NCBI GenBank assembly: GCA_902513415.1 | Contig: CABXMS010000014.1 | Span: 1-14,372 of the forward strand | Origin: an uncultured Pelagibacteraceae bacterium | GTDB taxonomy: Bacteria; Pseudomonadota; Alphaproteobacteria; Pelagibacterales; Pelagibacteraceae | Reading direction: 5' to 3' | DNA length: 14,372 nt | Shown: positions 1 to 7,578 of the stretch, in pieces | Layout: each line of letters starts with the position of its first letter | Numbering within the stretch: the first letter of the stretch is position 1 | Program-made: the position numbers and the translations under genes | The notes under the pieces: model-generated | The model's database searches: none | What the model was told of the DNA's origin: nothing | The model's input: only the letters and a program-made list of their open reading frames with translations

Positions 1-1
1 A

Positions 2-310
2 AATTGTGTAAAAATAAAACATAATTCAACCTACTCAACAATTTATGCACACATGTCTAAATTTGCAAGAGGCATAAAGGAAGGAACAAGAGTTAAACAA
101 GGTCAAATAATTGGTTATGTTGGATCTACAGGAATGTCTACAGGTCCACATCTACATTATGAAGTAGTTGAAAATGGAAGAAAAATTAATTCACAAACAC
201 TTAAACTTCCATCTGGAAAAATTCTTAAGGGTGAAGATAGAAAAATTTTTGAAATAGAAAAAATTAAAATTAATGTATTGAAATCGGAGTTAATTGCTAA
301 AAATAATTAA
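2..310 (+). CDS. M23 family (LytM-type) metallopeptidase, C-terminal part
   Basis: This is the 3' end of a peptidoglycan endopeptidase-like protein; the start lies outside the window. The open frame runs from base 2 without interruption, so the ATG at 53 is internal. The visible 102 residues contain the end of the M23 catalytic domain: YAHMSKF with His17 (counted from base 2), the segment VKQGQIIGYVGSTGMSTGPHLHYEV, and the HxH motif at His50 and His52, which supplies a zinc ligand and catalytic His in the family. The first zinc-ligand motif (HxxxD) must lie upstream. About 50 residues follow the domain, ending in a Lys/Ile-rich tail. M23 proteins of this kind act in the periplasm on peptide cross-links or as regulators of amidases; export cannot be judged without the N-terminus. 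Its TAA overlaps the stop codon of the convergent DUF4167 gene by 4 nt. Confidence 0.9.
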   Translation, partial: NCVKIKHNSTYSTIYAHMSKFARGIKEGTRVKQGQIIGYVGSTGMSTGPHLHYEVVENGRKINSQTLKLPSGKILKGEDRKIFEIEKIKINVLKSELIAKNN

Positions 311-312
311 CT
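288..312. terminator. inverted repeat over the convergent M23/DUF4167 stop codons (possible bidirectional terminator)
   Basis: AGTTAATT at 288-295 and AATTAACT at 305-312 form a perfect 8-bp dyad with a 9-nt loop; two further G-T pairs are possible outside it. The overlapping stop codons (307-310) lie in the right arm. It is nearly all A/T with no strong U-tract beyond it, so it is a weak terminator at best. It is listed because comparable dyads occur at the other convergent junctions here. Confidence 0.3.
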
Positions 313-699
313 TTCAGGATTACTTTCTTTCTGATTTTTTTTTTCGCTAGACTCGTATGATTTTTCTGGCTTGGAATAAATGTTATTTGAAGCTACATTG
401 CTTGTTTCGCTTTTTTTTATATTTTCTTTTTCAGCTTGCAATCTAGTAAAATGATCAGCGTGCTGAAGATAGTTTTCCGATTGAATCTTGTCTCCATTTG
501 ACAAAGCTTCTCTAGCAAAATTTGTATATTTTTCAATTAACTTTGATAAATTCAGATTATTTCTAGAATGAATTTGTCTTTTAAAGTTAGAAACATTTGA
601 AAAATCCGTGTTGATTTTTTCATTTCCATTTCTATGAAAATTCCTATCTCCATTGCTTCTAAATCTACTTCTTTTGTGATTATTTTTATAATGTCTCAT
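307..699 (-). CDS. DUF4167 domain-containing protein
   Basis: This is a small (130 aa) conserved alphaproteobacterial protein of unknown function. Residues 1-30 are basic and Asn/Arg-rich (MRHYKNNHKRSRF...), look disordered, and could contact nucleic acid. The conserved DUF4167 core is at about residues 36-92, recognisable from KLIEKYTNFAREALSNGD and ENYLQHADHF, which predict two amphipathic helices. The remainder is a low-complexity Ser/Asn/Lys/Glu tail. It begins 15 nt after the prmC stop and is probably the last gene of the lysC-ispG-prfA-prmC run. A DUF4167 gene directly after prmC is, from memory, a common alphaproteobacterial arrangement. The ATG has no visible Shine-Dalgarno sequence. 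The family call is fairly secure; its role is unknown. Confidence 0.85.
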   Translation of the reverse strand: MRHYKNNHKRSRFRSNGDRNFHRNGNEKINTDFSNVSNFKRQIHSRNNLNLSKLIEKYTNFAREALSNGDKIQSENYLQHADHFTRLQAEKENIKKSETSNVASNNIYSKPEKSYESSEKKNQKESNPES

Positions 700-714
700 T
701 AAATAAAAAATGTT

Positions 715-1557
715 TTAATTTTTTGTTGACAATATACATCTATCATTATTTCCTAAATCTTTTACTATTTTGTTTATGTAAAAATTCTTTTTATTCAATA
801 GTTTCTTTGTTTTATCAAATTGATTACTACCAATTTCAATTAATAGTTTTCCTTTTTTTTTTATCAATCTAGAACTTTTTTTTATTACTACATCAATACA
901 CGAGAGTCCGCCAATTCCTCCATCTAAAGCAACTTTGGGCTCATAATTCTTAATATCATTATCCAAATAGTTTATCCTAAAACTATCTATGTATGGAGGA
1001 TTTGATATGACAACATCATATTTACCTAAACAAAACTTGTCAATATCGGAGTTAAAAAATTTAATTCTATTTTTTATTTGTTGTATTTTTGCATTAATTT
1101 TAGCTACTTTTAAAGCTTTTAGAGAAATATCTATGCCAGTACCAAAACACTTTTTCCTCTCTTTGAGTATTGAAAGAATTATACATCCTGAACCTGTCCC
1201 TATATCTAGTATATTTAAAGAAGCTTCTTTTGGTATTATTTTTAAAGCTTGCTCTACAATAACTTCACTGTCCGGTCGTGGAATTAGTACGTTAGAATTT
1301 ACTAAAAATTTATTTTTCCAAAATTCCTTGAAGCCTATAATATAAGCAATTGGTTCTCCTTTTTTTCTCCTTAATATTAAATCAATAAATTTTTTATAAT
1401 CAACATCATGTATTTTTCCATTTGGATTCAACAGTAGCTTATCTCTTTCAACTTTTATCATGTGCGAAAGTAAAATTTCAGAATCCAATAAATAACTTTT
1501 TATTAAATTTTCTTTAAGTATCTTATTGGCATTAAATAGTGCTTGTTGATAATTCAT
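715..1557 (-). CDS. prmC: Peptide chain release factor N5-glutamine methyltransferase
   Basis: PrmC (HemK) methylates the glutamine of the GGQ motif in release factors, using S-adenosylmethionine, in the cytoplasm. At 280 aa the length is typical. The N-terminal helical domain (about 1-80) ends in [19 protein letters not shown] at 94-98 matches the usual IPRPxTE element, DIGTGSG at 118-124 is SAM-binding motif I, and the catalytic NPPY tetrad that holds the substrate glutamine is at 186-189. The start ATG overlaps the TGA of prfA as ATGA (1554-1557), so the enzyme and its substrate RF1 are probably translationally coupled. PrmB, a related enzyme, also has NPPY, but the RPDSE element, the prfA neighbour and the length favour PrmC. 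Confidence 0.96.
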   Translation of the reverse strand: MNYQQALFNANKILKENLIKSYLLDSEILLSHMIKVERDKLLLNPNGKIHDVDYKKFIDLILRRKKGEPIAYIIGFKEFWKNKFLVNSNVLIPRPDSEVIVEQALKIIPKEASLNILDIGTGSGCIILSILKERKKCFGTGIDISLKALKVAKINAKIQQIKNRIKFFNSDIDKFCLGKYDVVISNPPYIDSFRINYLDNDIKNYEPKVALDGGIGGLSCIDVVIKKSSRLIKKKGKLLIEIGSNQFDKTKKLLNKKNFYINKIVKDLGNNDRCILSTKN

Positions 1558-2630
1558 TGGCTTAAATTTTTTAATTCCTCTTCCTGCGCTTCAAGCGTTA
1601 AACTTTCAATCATTTCATCAAAAATTTCACCTAGCATAAATTCTTCTAATTTATGCAAAGTAAGATTGATTCTATGATCTGTTACTCTTCCTTGTGGGAA
1701 GTTATAAGTTCTTATTCTCTCTGAACGATCGCCAGTTCCGATTTTACTTTTTCTATCTTTAGATCTTTCTGCATCTCTTTTTTGTCTTTCCAATTCATAG
1801 ATTCTGGATCTTAATATTTTTAAACCTTTTTCTTTATTTCTAATCTGGGATTTTTCATCTTGTTGACTTACAACTATTCCTGTTGGAATGTGAGTAATTC
1901 TCACAGCAGAGTCAGTTGTATTTACACTTTGACCTCCGGGACCACTGCTTCTAAAAACATCTATACGAAGATCTTTGTCTTCAATTTTTACATCAACTTC
2001 TTCTGCCTCAGGTAAAACCGCAACTGTTGCAGCCGAAGTATGCACTCTTCCTTGAGTCTCGGTATCAGGTACTCTTTGTACTCTATGAACTCCACTTTCA
2101 TATTTTAAAGATGAATAAATGTTCTTTCCTTTCACTGCAGCAATTACTTCTTTAAGTCCTCCAGCATCACTTTTTGAAATGCTAATAATTTCTATAGTCC
2201 ATTTTTTTTTATGACTTATTTTTTCATACATTTTAAATAAATCTGAAGCAAAAAGACTCGCTTCTAATCCTCCAGTACCAGCTCTAATTTCTATTATTGC
2301 ATTTTTTGCATCAGCATCATCTTTTGGTAATAAAAATACTTTTATTTTTTTTTCATTTGTTAAATTTTTTTTATATAAATCATCTAATTCTTGCTTAGCG
2401 AGCTCTCTCATTTCATTTTCATTATTATTGTCATTTATTATTTTTTCTAAATCTTTTTTTGAATCTTCAAATTTTGAATATTCTTTGGCTTCATCAATTA
2501 TTTCATTAAGATTTGAATATTCTTTGGACATTTCGGCATATTTTTTTTTATCTATTTCTTCAGAAGATAAATTTTTTTCTAATAAAGAGTGTTTAGAGAT
2601 TAAATCTCTTACTTTTTCAAAAGGTATCAT
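1554..2630 (-). CDS. prfA: Peptide chain release factor 1 (RF1)
   Basis: RF1 recognises UAA and UAG in the ribosomal A site and triggers peptidyl-tRNA hydrolysis. At 358 aa the length is standard. The N-terminal helical region (about 1-100) is followed by the conserved [12 protein letters not shown] block. The codon-recognition PxT tripeptide appears as P188-D189-T190 in [16 protein letters not shown]2 would have SPF there. The catalytic GGQ is at 232-234 in [20 protein letters not shown]. The C-terminal block [20 protein letters not shown] is also characteristic. The start ATG overlaps the ispG TAA as TAATG, and the stop overlaps the prmC start as ATGA. There is no Shine-Dalgarno sequence upstream, so translational coupling to ispG is plausible. 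Confidence 0.98.
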   Translation of the reverse strand: MIPFEKVRDLISKHSLLEKNLSSEEIDKKKYAEMSKEYSNLNEIIDEAKEYSKFEDSKKDLEKIINDNNNENEMRELAKQELDDLYKKNLTNEKKIKVFLLPKDDADAKNAIIEIRAGTGGLEASLFASDLFKMYEKISHKKKWTIEIISISKSDAGGLKEVIAAVKGKNIYSSLKYESGVHRVQRVPDTETQGRVHTSAATVAVLPEAEEVDVKIEDKDLRIDVFRSSGPGGQSVNTTDSAVRITHIPTGIVVSQQDEKSQIRNKEKGLKILRSRIYELERQKRDAERSKDRKSKIGTGDRSERIRTYNFPQGRVTDHRINLTLHKLEEFMLGEIFDEMIESLTLEAQEEELKNLSQ

Positions 2631-3730
2631 TAATTTTGCTTTTCTATTTCTTCAACCCTTTTTTCGACAAGGTCAACTATTTTTGGAATAATGTCTTGAT
2701 TTGATAATTTCTCAAATTGAACACCTTTTATATACAGCATGTTACTATTTTTTCCACCCCCTGTAATTCCTATATCAGTTAAAGCTGCCTCACCTGGCCC
2801 ATTTACAACACACCCTATGATAGATAAAGTTATAGGAGTTTTAATGTGTGAAAGTTTTTCCTCCAGTAACTTCACTGTATCTATTACCTGAAACCCTTGT
2901 CTCGCACATGATGGACATGAAATTATTTTTACCCCCCTATTTCTAAGATTTAAAGACTTCAATATTTCATTACCAATCCTAACTTCTTTAACTGGGTCGT
3001 CTGAAAGTGAAACTCTTATTGTGTCTCCTATTCCTTCCAAAAGTAAAACACCTAAACCAATTGATGACTTGATACTTCCAGGTATAAAACTTCCTGATTC
3101 AGTAATACCAAGGTGAAGGGGATAATTAATTAATTTAGATAGTTGTCTATAAGCTGCAATTGACAAAAAGATGTCTGAAGATTTAACGCTTACTTTAAAA
3201 TTAAAAAAATTTTCTTCCTCAATAATTTTTATATTTCTGATCGCACTTTCCACTAATGCTTCGGGGCAAGGCTCCTTGTATTTCTCTAAAATATCTTTTT
3301 CTAATGATCCAGAGTTAACACCAATCCTAATTGCGCAATCATTATTCTTTGCAGCATTAATAACTTCTTTTATTTTTTTTTTATCTCCAATGTTTCCTGG
3401 GTTTATTCTTAGACACTTTGCACCATTTTCAGCAGATTCTAATGCTCTTTTATAGTGAAAATGTATATCTGCAATTATTGGGATAGATGAATGTTTTGTT
3501 ATTTCTTTAAGAGCTGCACTACTTTCTTCATCAGGAACAGAAACTCTTACTAGATCGGCTCCTTCATTGGCTATTTCATTTATCTGGCGCAAAGTCTCTT
3601 TTACATTTTTTGTAAGAGTGTTTGTCATTGATTGTACTGAGATTGAATTATTGCCACCTATAACAACATTTCCAACTTTAATTTCTCGAGTTTTTTTTCT
3701 TTTTATATCTCTAAAGGGTCTAATACTCAT
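2630..3730 (-). CDS. ispG: 4-hydroxy-3-methylbut-2-enyl diphosphate synthase (IspG/GcpE)
   Basis: IspG converts methylerythritol cyclodiphosphate to HMBPP in the MEP isoprenoid pathway, using a [4Fe-4S] cluster in the cytoplasm. At 366 aa it is the short bacterial form. The TIM-barrel part shows [33 protein letters not shown] and LRINPGNIG. Cluster ligands are C272 and C275 (CPSCARQGF) and C307, with E314, in CVVNGPGEA, the same spacing as in the E. coli enzyme. It starts 7 nt after lysC and its TAA overlaps the prfA ATG by one base. The product feeds, among other things, the ubiquinone side chain, whose head group is methylated by the nearby ubiG product. Confidence 0.98.
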   Translation of the reverse strand: MSIRPFRDIKRKKTREIKVGNVVIGGNNSISVQSMTNTLTKNVKETLRQINEIANEGADLVRVSVPDEESSAALKEITKHSSIPIIADIHFHYKRALESAENGAKCLRINPGNIGDKKKIKEVINAAKNNDCAIRIGVNSGSLEKDILEKYKEPCPEALVESAIRNIKIIEEENFFNFKVSVKSSDIFLSIAAYRQLSKLINYPLHLGITESGSFIPGSIKSSIGLGVLLLEGIGDTIRVSLSDDPVKEVRIGNEILKSLNLRNRGVKIISCPSCARQGFQVIDTVKLLEEKLSHIKTPITLSIIGCVVNGPGEAALTDIGITGGGKNSNMLYIKGVQFEKLSNQDIIPKIVDLVEKRVEEIEKQN

Positions 3731-3737
3731 TTTTTAT

Positions 3738-4952
3738 TTATATATCTAATTTAAATTCCTTATGAAGAGCTGAAACTGCTTTCTTAACATTTTTTCTATC
3801 TATCAAAACAGATATTTTAATTTCAGAAGTTGATATAACTAAAATATTAATATTTTTTTTACTTAAAGATTGAAACATACGATAAGTTACACCGGGGGTA
3901 GCAATCATACCAACACCTATTATTGAAACTTTCGATACATTCTTATCGATGATTAAATTTCTATATTTAATATTATTATTTTTTTTAATTAATTTTTGAG
4001 TTTTGAGAAGATCATCAGATTTAATTGTGAATGTTAAATCAGTTTCCTTTCCATCTGCAGATATATTTTGTACAACCATATCAACATTTATATAATTTTG
4101 CGAAAGTGGTTTAAAGATAGAGGCTGCTATTCCTGGTTTGTCTTTCACACCAACTAATGTTACTTTGGCATCGCTTTTAGTTGATGATATTCCAGTAATA
4201 ATTTTATTATTAATTATATTTTTTCGTTTTGTAATTATAGTTCCATTTTTTTTTACAAAAGAAGATTTTACATCAATGTCTATTCTATTTAATCTTGCGT
4301 CTTGTATGGATGTGGATTGCATTACTTTTGAACCTGAAGACGCCATTTCTAACATTTCTTCATAAGAAATAACTTTTATTTTTTTTGCATTTTTATAAAC
4401 ACGTGGATCAGTAGTCATAACACCTGTTACATCTGTAAAAATTACACATTTTTTTGCATTAAAATATTTTGCAAGCATTATTGCACTAGCATCTGAGCCT
4501 CCTCTACCCAATGTTGTTATTCTTCCTTTTAAATTAATGCCTTGAAAACCTGCAATTATAGGCACACCTCCTATTTTCAAATAATTAATTATTTTTTTTT
4601 TATTGATTTGAATTATTCTCGCAGCACTATGATTATTATCGGTTAAAATTGGAATTTGCCATCCCATCCATGATTGAGATTTATAACCAAGATGATTTAA
4701 TCTTCCAGCAATTAATGCACATGCAATTTGTTCACCGGATGATACCAATGTATCATATTCTGACTTTTCAAATTCGTGACTTAAGCTTTGAGATTTTTTT
4801 ACCAAATCATTAGTAGCCCCGCTCATTGCGGAAGAAACAACTATAACTTTATATTTTTTTTTTGTATATTTGATAATTGTGTTGGCTACTTTTTTAATCC
4901 TATCTACCGTACCAACAGAAGTACCTCCGAATTTAAGAACAACAATTTTCAT
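3738..4952 (-). CDS. lysC: Aspartate kinase, single-domain type with two ACT domains
   Basis: It phosphorylates L-aspartate with ATP, the first step to lysine/diaminopimelate, threonine and methionine. At 404 aa it is a monofunctional enzyme with no homoserine dehydrogenase fusion. KFGGTSV at 7-13 is the aspartokinase signature; SSGEQ (71-75), RGGSDASA (150-157) and FTDVTGVMTTDPR (172-184) form the aspartate and ATP sites. Two ACT domains follow, beginning near 264 (VTLVGVKDKPGIAASIF) and 342 (VSIIGVGMIATPGVTYRMF), so feedback control by lysine and/or threonine is expected from the family. It is the first gene of a five-gene minus-strand run and lies 67 nt from the divergent ubiG. No Shine-Dalgarno sequence precedes the ATG. 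Confidence 0.97.
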   Translation of the reverse strand: MKIVVLKFGGTSVGTVDRIKKVANTIIKYTKKKYKVIVVSSAMSGATNDLVKKSQSLSHEFEKSEYDTLVSSGEQIACALIAGRLNHLGYKSQSWMGWQIPILTDNNHSAARIIQINKKKIINYLKIGGVPIIAGFQGINLKGRITTLGRGGSDASAIMLAKYFNAKKCVIFTDVTGVMTTDPRVYKNAKKIKVISYEEMLEMASSGSKVMQSTSIQDARLNRIDIDVKSSFVKKNGTIITKRKNIINNKIITGISSTKSDAKVTLVGVKDKPGIAASIFKPLSQNYINVDMVVQNISADGKETDLTFTIKSDDLLKTQKLIKKNNNIKYRNLIIDKNVSKVSIIGVGMIATPGVTYRMFQSLSKKNINILVISTSEIKISVLIDRKNVKKAVSALHKEFKLDI

Positions 4953-4985
4953 TGATAAAATTTTTTTAAAAATTTAAATATATTG

Positions 4986-5013
4986 ATAAAATACATCTTA
5001 AATGTAAAGTCAA
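4986..5013 (-). promoter_or_regulatory. candidate sigma70-type promoter for lysC-ispG-prfA-prmC-DUF4167
   Basis: On the minus strand TTGACT (5013-5008) matches the -35 consensus at five of six positions. After a 16-nt spacer comes TTTTAT (4991-4986), a four-of-six match to the -10. Transcription would begin about 27 nt upstream of the lysC ATG. The 67-nt gap is AT-rich, so only the -35 box adds real weight. No other convincing promoter is seen before the downstream genes of the run. Confidence 0.35.
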
Positions 5014-5019
5014 CTAACA

Positions 5020-5748
5020 ATGAAAAGAAGTACGATAAATAAAGAAGAAATCGATAAATTTTCAAAAATAGCTGATGAATGGTGGAATCCAGAAGGAAAA
5101 TTTAAGCCTTTACATAAATTTAATCCGATAAGAATTAAATACATAAAAGATGGTATAATAAAAAACTTCGATATAAATAATAATATTTTACCACTAAAAA
5201 ATATAGATATATTAGATATAGGATGTGGGGGTGGGTTACTTACCGAACCTATGAGCAGAATGGGTGCAAATGTTACGGGCATAGATGCATCTTTGAAAAA
5301 TATAAAAATTGCAAAAGCACACCTTAAAAAAAGTAAATTAAAAATTAATTATAAATGTTCTTCACCTGAAAATTTAAAAATTGATAAAAAATTTGATGTT
5401 ATATTAAATATGGAAATAGTTGAGCATGTCGATGATTTAGATTTTTTTTTAAATAAAAGTTCTGAGCTTTTAAAAATTAATGGTCTAATGTATGTTGCAA
5501 CTTTAAATAAAACATTAAAATCATTTTTATTTGCAATAGTGGGTGCGGAATATATACTTAGATGGTTGCCTATTGGAACACATGAGTGGGAAAAATTTGT
5601 ACATCCTTCTAAATTAATTAATTGTGGTAAAAAATGTTCACTCAAATTGGAGAAAATCGATGGAATAAAATTCAGTCCATTTAGTAATAAATGGAGTGTT
5701 AGCAATGATAAATCTGTTAATTATATTGTAGAATTTAAAAAATTCTAA
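5020..5748 (+). CDS. ubiG: Bifunctional ubiquinone O-methyltransferase (UbiG)
   Basis: UbiG carries out both SAM-dependent O-methylations in ubiquinone biosynthesis at the inner face of the cytoplasmic membrane. At 242 aa the length is typical. The N-terminal signature FSKIADEWWNPEGKFKPLHKFNPIR is characteristic of UbiG. LDIGCGGG at 65-72 is SAM motif I, GANVTGIDAS (82-91) is motif II, and MEIVEHVDDLDFF follows. The UbiG-specific segment VGAEYILRWLPIGTHEWEKFVHP is present. It is divergent from lysC and convergent with the DUF1178 gene, overlapping its stop by 4 nt (5745-5748). No Shine-Dalgarno sequence precedes the ATG. The UbiG-specific blocks separate it from other class I methyltransferases. 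Confidence 0.97.
   Translation: MKRSTINKEEIDKFSKIADEWWNPEGKFKPLHKFNPIRIKYIKDGIIKNFDINNNILPLKNIDILDIGCGGGLLTEPMSRMGANVTGIDASLKNIKIAKAHLKKSKLKINYKCSSPENLKIDKKFDVILNMEIVEHVDDLDFFLNKSSELLKINGLMYVATLNKTLKSFLFAIVGAEYILRWLPIGTHEWEKFVHPSKLINCGKKCSLKLEKIDGIKFSPFSNKWSVSNDKSVNYIVEFKKF
5729..5747. terminator. tight hairpin at the ubiG/DUF1178 convergent junction (possible terminator)
   Basis: TAGAATTT (5729-5736) and AAATTCTA (5740-5747) form a perfect 8-bp stem with a 3-nt AAA loop. The right arm holds the DUF1178 stop and most of the ubiG stop. A short T-rich stretch (ATTTTCATT) follows on the plus strand. With one G-C pair it is weak, but it lies exactly where both transcripts must end and there is no other intergenic space. 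Confidence 0.38.
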
Positions 5749-6170
5749 TTTTCATTCTCATTAACCCAAGGTATATTTTCTGTTTCAATTCCTTCTTCAT
5801 TTAGTTCTTTAATATCTTCAATTTTAGCCTTCCCATAAATACCTTTTTTTCTTTTTTTATCTCCATAATGAATAGATCTAGCTTCATAAGTAAAGTTCTC
5901 CCCCACATAATCAAAATTATTTTTTATAAAATTTTGGTATTCTTTTAATTTTTCTTTAATTTCTTTTATTTTAGAATTTTCCAATTTCTTAGAATTTTTC
6001 TTAGAATTTAGAACTGTTGGTGTCATTAAAGATTTTTCAATACAAATTGAATTGCAATTCGGACAATTTAAATATTTTTTTTTATTTAATTTTTCAAATT
6101 CTTTAGAAGAGGAAAACCAACTGTCAAAAACACTTAGACAGTCTTTGCAATTTAATTCGTACTTAATCAT
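5745..6170 (-). CDS. DUF1178 family zinc-ribbon protein
   Basis: This is a 141-aa conserved proteobacterial protein of unknown function. The N-terminus MIKYELNCKDCLSVFDSWFSS carries one CxxC (C8, C11) and LNCPNC carries a second (C36, C39), together a likely four-cysteine zinc ribbon. SLMTPTV follows, as in the DUF1178 family. Residues 60-85 are Lys/Glu-rich and probably helical. The C-terminal part includes FVYEARSIHYGD-like sequence (here NFTYEARSIHYGDKKRKKGIYG) and ends acidic (NEEGIETENIPWVNENEN). It lies 38 nt downstream of argJ on the same strand, with no obvious promoter between, so cotranscription with argJ is likely. The ubiG-DUF1178 neighbourhood is, from memory, widespread in Alphaproteobacteria. 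No function is assigned. Confidence 0.88.
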   Translation of the reverse strand: MIKYELNCKDCLSVFDSWFSSSKEFEKLNKKKYLNCPNCNSICIEKSLMTPTVLNSKKNSKKLENSKIKEIKEKLKEYQNFIKNNFDYVGENFTYEARSIHYGDKKRKKGIYGKAKIEDIKELNEEGIETENIPWVNENEN

Positions 6171-6208
6171 AATTTAAATTTAATATCAAATTTTTACTTT
6201 TCAATAGC

Positions 6209-7510
6209 CTAGGTTCTATAGTCTGAATTAATTTCAATGTATTTTTTTGTTAAATCCATTGTATAAGCTACAAAATTTTTTTTTCCTATATTTAAGTCCA
6301 CATAAATATCTATTTTTTCCTCCTTCATATAATCTGCAACCTCATTTTCTTTGTAGGAACCAAATAATTGTCCCTTTTCAATTATTTTAAATGGACCAAT
6401 TTTTAAAGATATTTTATTAGGATTAATATTTATATTTGCTTTACCAATCGCCATAATAATTCTACCCCAATTAGGGTCTTCACCTGCAATAGCAGTTTTA
6501 ACTAAAGGAGAATTTGCTATTGAAAAAGATATTTTTTTAGCATCATCCTCAGTTTTGCAGTTTAATGTGTTTACTGTAATAAACTTTGAAGCTCCTTCTC
6601 CGTCTGCCGCAATTCTTTTTGCTAGATTTAATAGAACAGCATGTAAAGATTTATTAAATTCAACTAGCTTATTATCATTAACATTTTTTATTTCAGCATT
6701 TCTTACTTTTCCTGTAGCAAAAATTGATACCATATCGTTTGTGCTTGTATCACCATCACATGAAACTGCATTAAATGTTGTACTAATATTTTTTCTTAAT
6801 AATTGTTTTAATACTTTTGATGAAATATCTGCATCAGTAAAAATATAGCCCAAAGTTGTTGCCATATTTGGGTAAATCATACCAGATCCTTTGGCAATTC
6901 CATAAATTTTTACAACTTTATTTCCAATGCTACATTCTTCCATTGCAAGTTTTGGTTTTAGATCAGTCGTCATAATTCCCATTGCTGCTTTCATCCAGAT
7001 ATATTTGTTTTGAGTATATTTAATTTTTTCAATTAAATCTGGTATGCAAAATTTTATTTTATCTGTTGGAAAAATTTCACCTATTGTTCCAGTACAACCA
7101 AAAAGTATTTCGATTGATTTAATTTTCTCAGGCTTCTCTTCATCCACCTTTTGTTTTTCGGTTAACTGTTCGGATAAATTCTCAGCTATAATTTTAAGTC
7201 CTTTAAAACCATTTTTTCCAGTTAAAGCATTAGCGTTTCTAGTATTGACCAGTAAGCATTTTATTTTTTTTGATTTAATATTTAAGTTCCATTTAATATT
7301 TTCAGAGATTAACTTTGACTGTGTATAAACTGAAGCATGATTTGCTCCATCTCTAAAATAAAATAAAACAAGGTCATCTCTATGATTTCCATATAAATTA
7401 GCACTAGTCGTTGATATTGATACTCCATCTAAATGATCTAAATCCTGGAAATCTCCCATTTTAGAGTCTTTGTTTTTTGAATTAAAAAAATTCTCAATGT
7501 TTATTGCCAT
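6209..7510 (-). CDS. argJ: Bifunctional glutamate N-acetyltransferase / amino-acid acetyltransferase (ArgJ)
   Basis: ArgJ moves the acetyl group from N-acetylornithine to glutamate in the cyclic arginine pathway; many members also use acetyl-CoA. At 433 aa it is slightly longer than usual (about 400), mostly from N-terminal residues 1-27 and a charged insert near 115-132 (QLTEKQKVDEEKPEKIKS). The autoprocessing site is in KGSGMIYPNMATTLG: cleavage before T218 would make the beta chain with T218 as nucleophile. The oxyanion element is CTGTIGE (T140, G141). SCDGDTSTNDMV, AGEDPNWGRI and the C-terminal EINSDYRT are also typical. Whether it is bifunctional cannot be read from sequence. It is divergent from secA (68-nt gap) and lies upstream of the DUF1178 gene. 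No Shine-Dalgarno sequence is visible. Confidence 0.96.
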   Translation of the reverse strand: MAINIENFFNSKNKDSKMGDFQDLDHLDGVSISTTSANLYGNHRDDLVLFYFRDGANHASVYTQSKLISENIKWNLNIKSKKIKCLLVNTRNANALTGKNGFKGLKIIAENLSEQLTEKQKVDEEKPEKIKSIEILFGCTGTIGEIFPTDKIKFCIPDLIEKIKYTQNKYIWMKAAMGIMTTDLKPKLAMEECSIGNKVVKIYGIAKGSGMIYPNMATTLGYIFTDADISSKVLKQLLRKNISTTFNAVSCDGDTSTNDMVSIFATGKVRNAEIKNVNDNKLVEFNKSLHAVLLNLAKRIAADGEGASKFITVNTLNCKTEDDAKKISFSIANSPLVKTAIAGEDPNWGRIIMAIGKANININPNKISLKIGPFKIIEKGQLFGSYKENEVADYMKEEKIDIYVDLNIGKKNFVAYTMDLTKKYIEINSDYRT

Positions 7511-7578
7511 AGTATTTAAAAATTTGATTTAGTTACTATATTAAATCATTAAACTAATTTATATAAGATTATAACTAA
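7511..7578. promoter_or_regulatory. divergent argJ/secA promoter region
   Basis: This 68-nt, almost pure A/T gap must hold promoters for both genes. Possible -10 elements are TATAAG (7562-7567) for secA and TATAGT on the minus strand (7540-7535) for argJ; neither has a convincing -35. Two interlaced dyads, GATTTA/TAAATC (7526-7531, 7542-7547) and TTAGTT/AACTAA (7529-7534, 7552-7557), could bind a dimeric regulator but may be chance in such sequence. No leader RNA is evident. Confidence 0.3.

Noticed and set aside
989..1345. Plus-strand open frame of 118 codons inside prmC
   Set aside because: It is antisense to the SAM-binding and NPPY region of prmC, matches no family I recognise, and has a composition typical of antisense frames here. 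The same holds for 4138-4365, 6555-6848, 7044-7328 and 10382-10699.
5349..5705. Minus-strand open frame of 118 codons within ubiG
   Set aside because: It is entirely antisense to conserved UbiG sequence; there is no recognisable domain and no gap for expression signals.
7526..7557. Interlaced inverted repeats in the argJ/secA gap as an operator
   Set aside because: Each arm is only 6 A/T-rich bases, expected by chance in a nearly pure A/T gap; kept only as a remark in the promoter-region entry.
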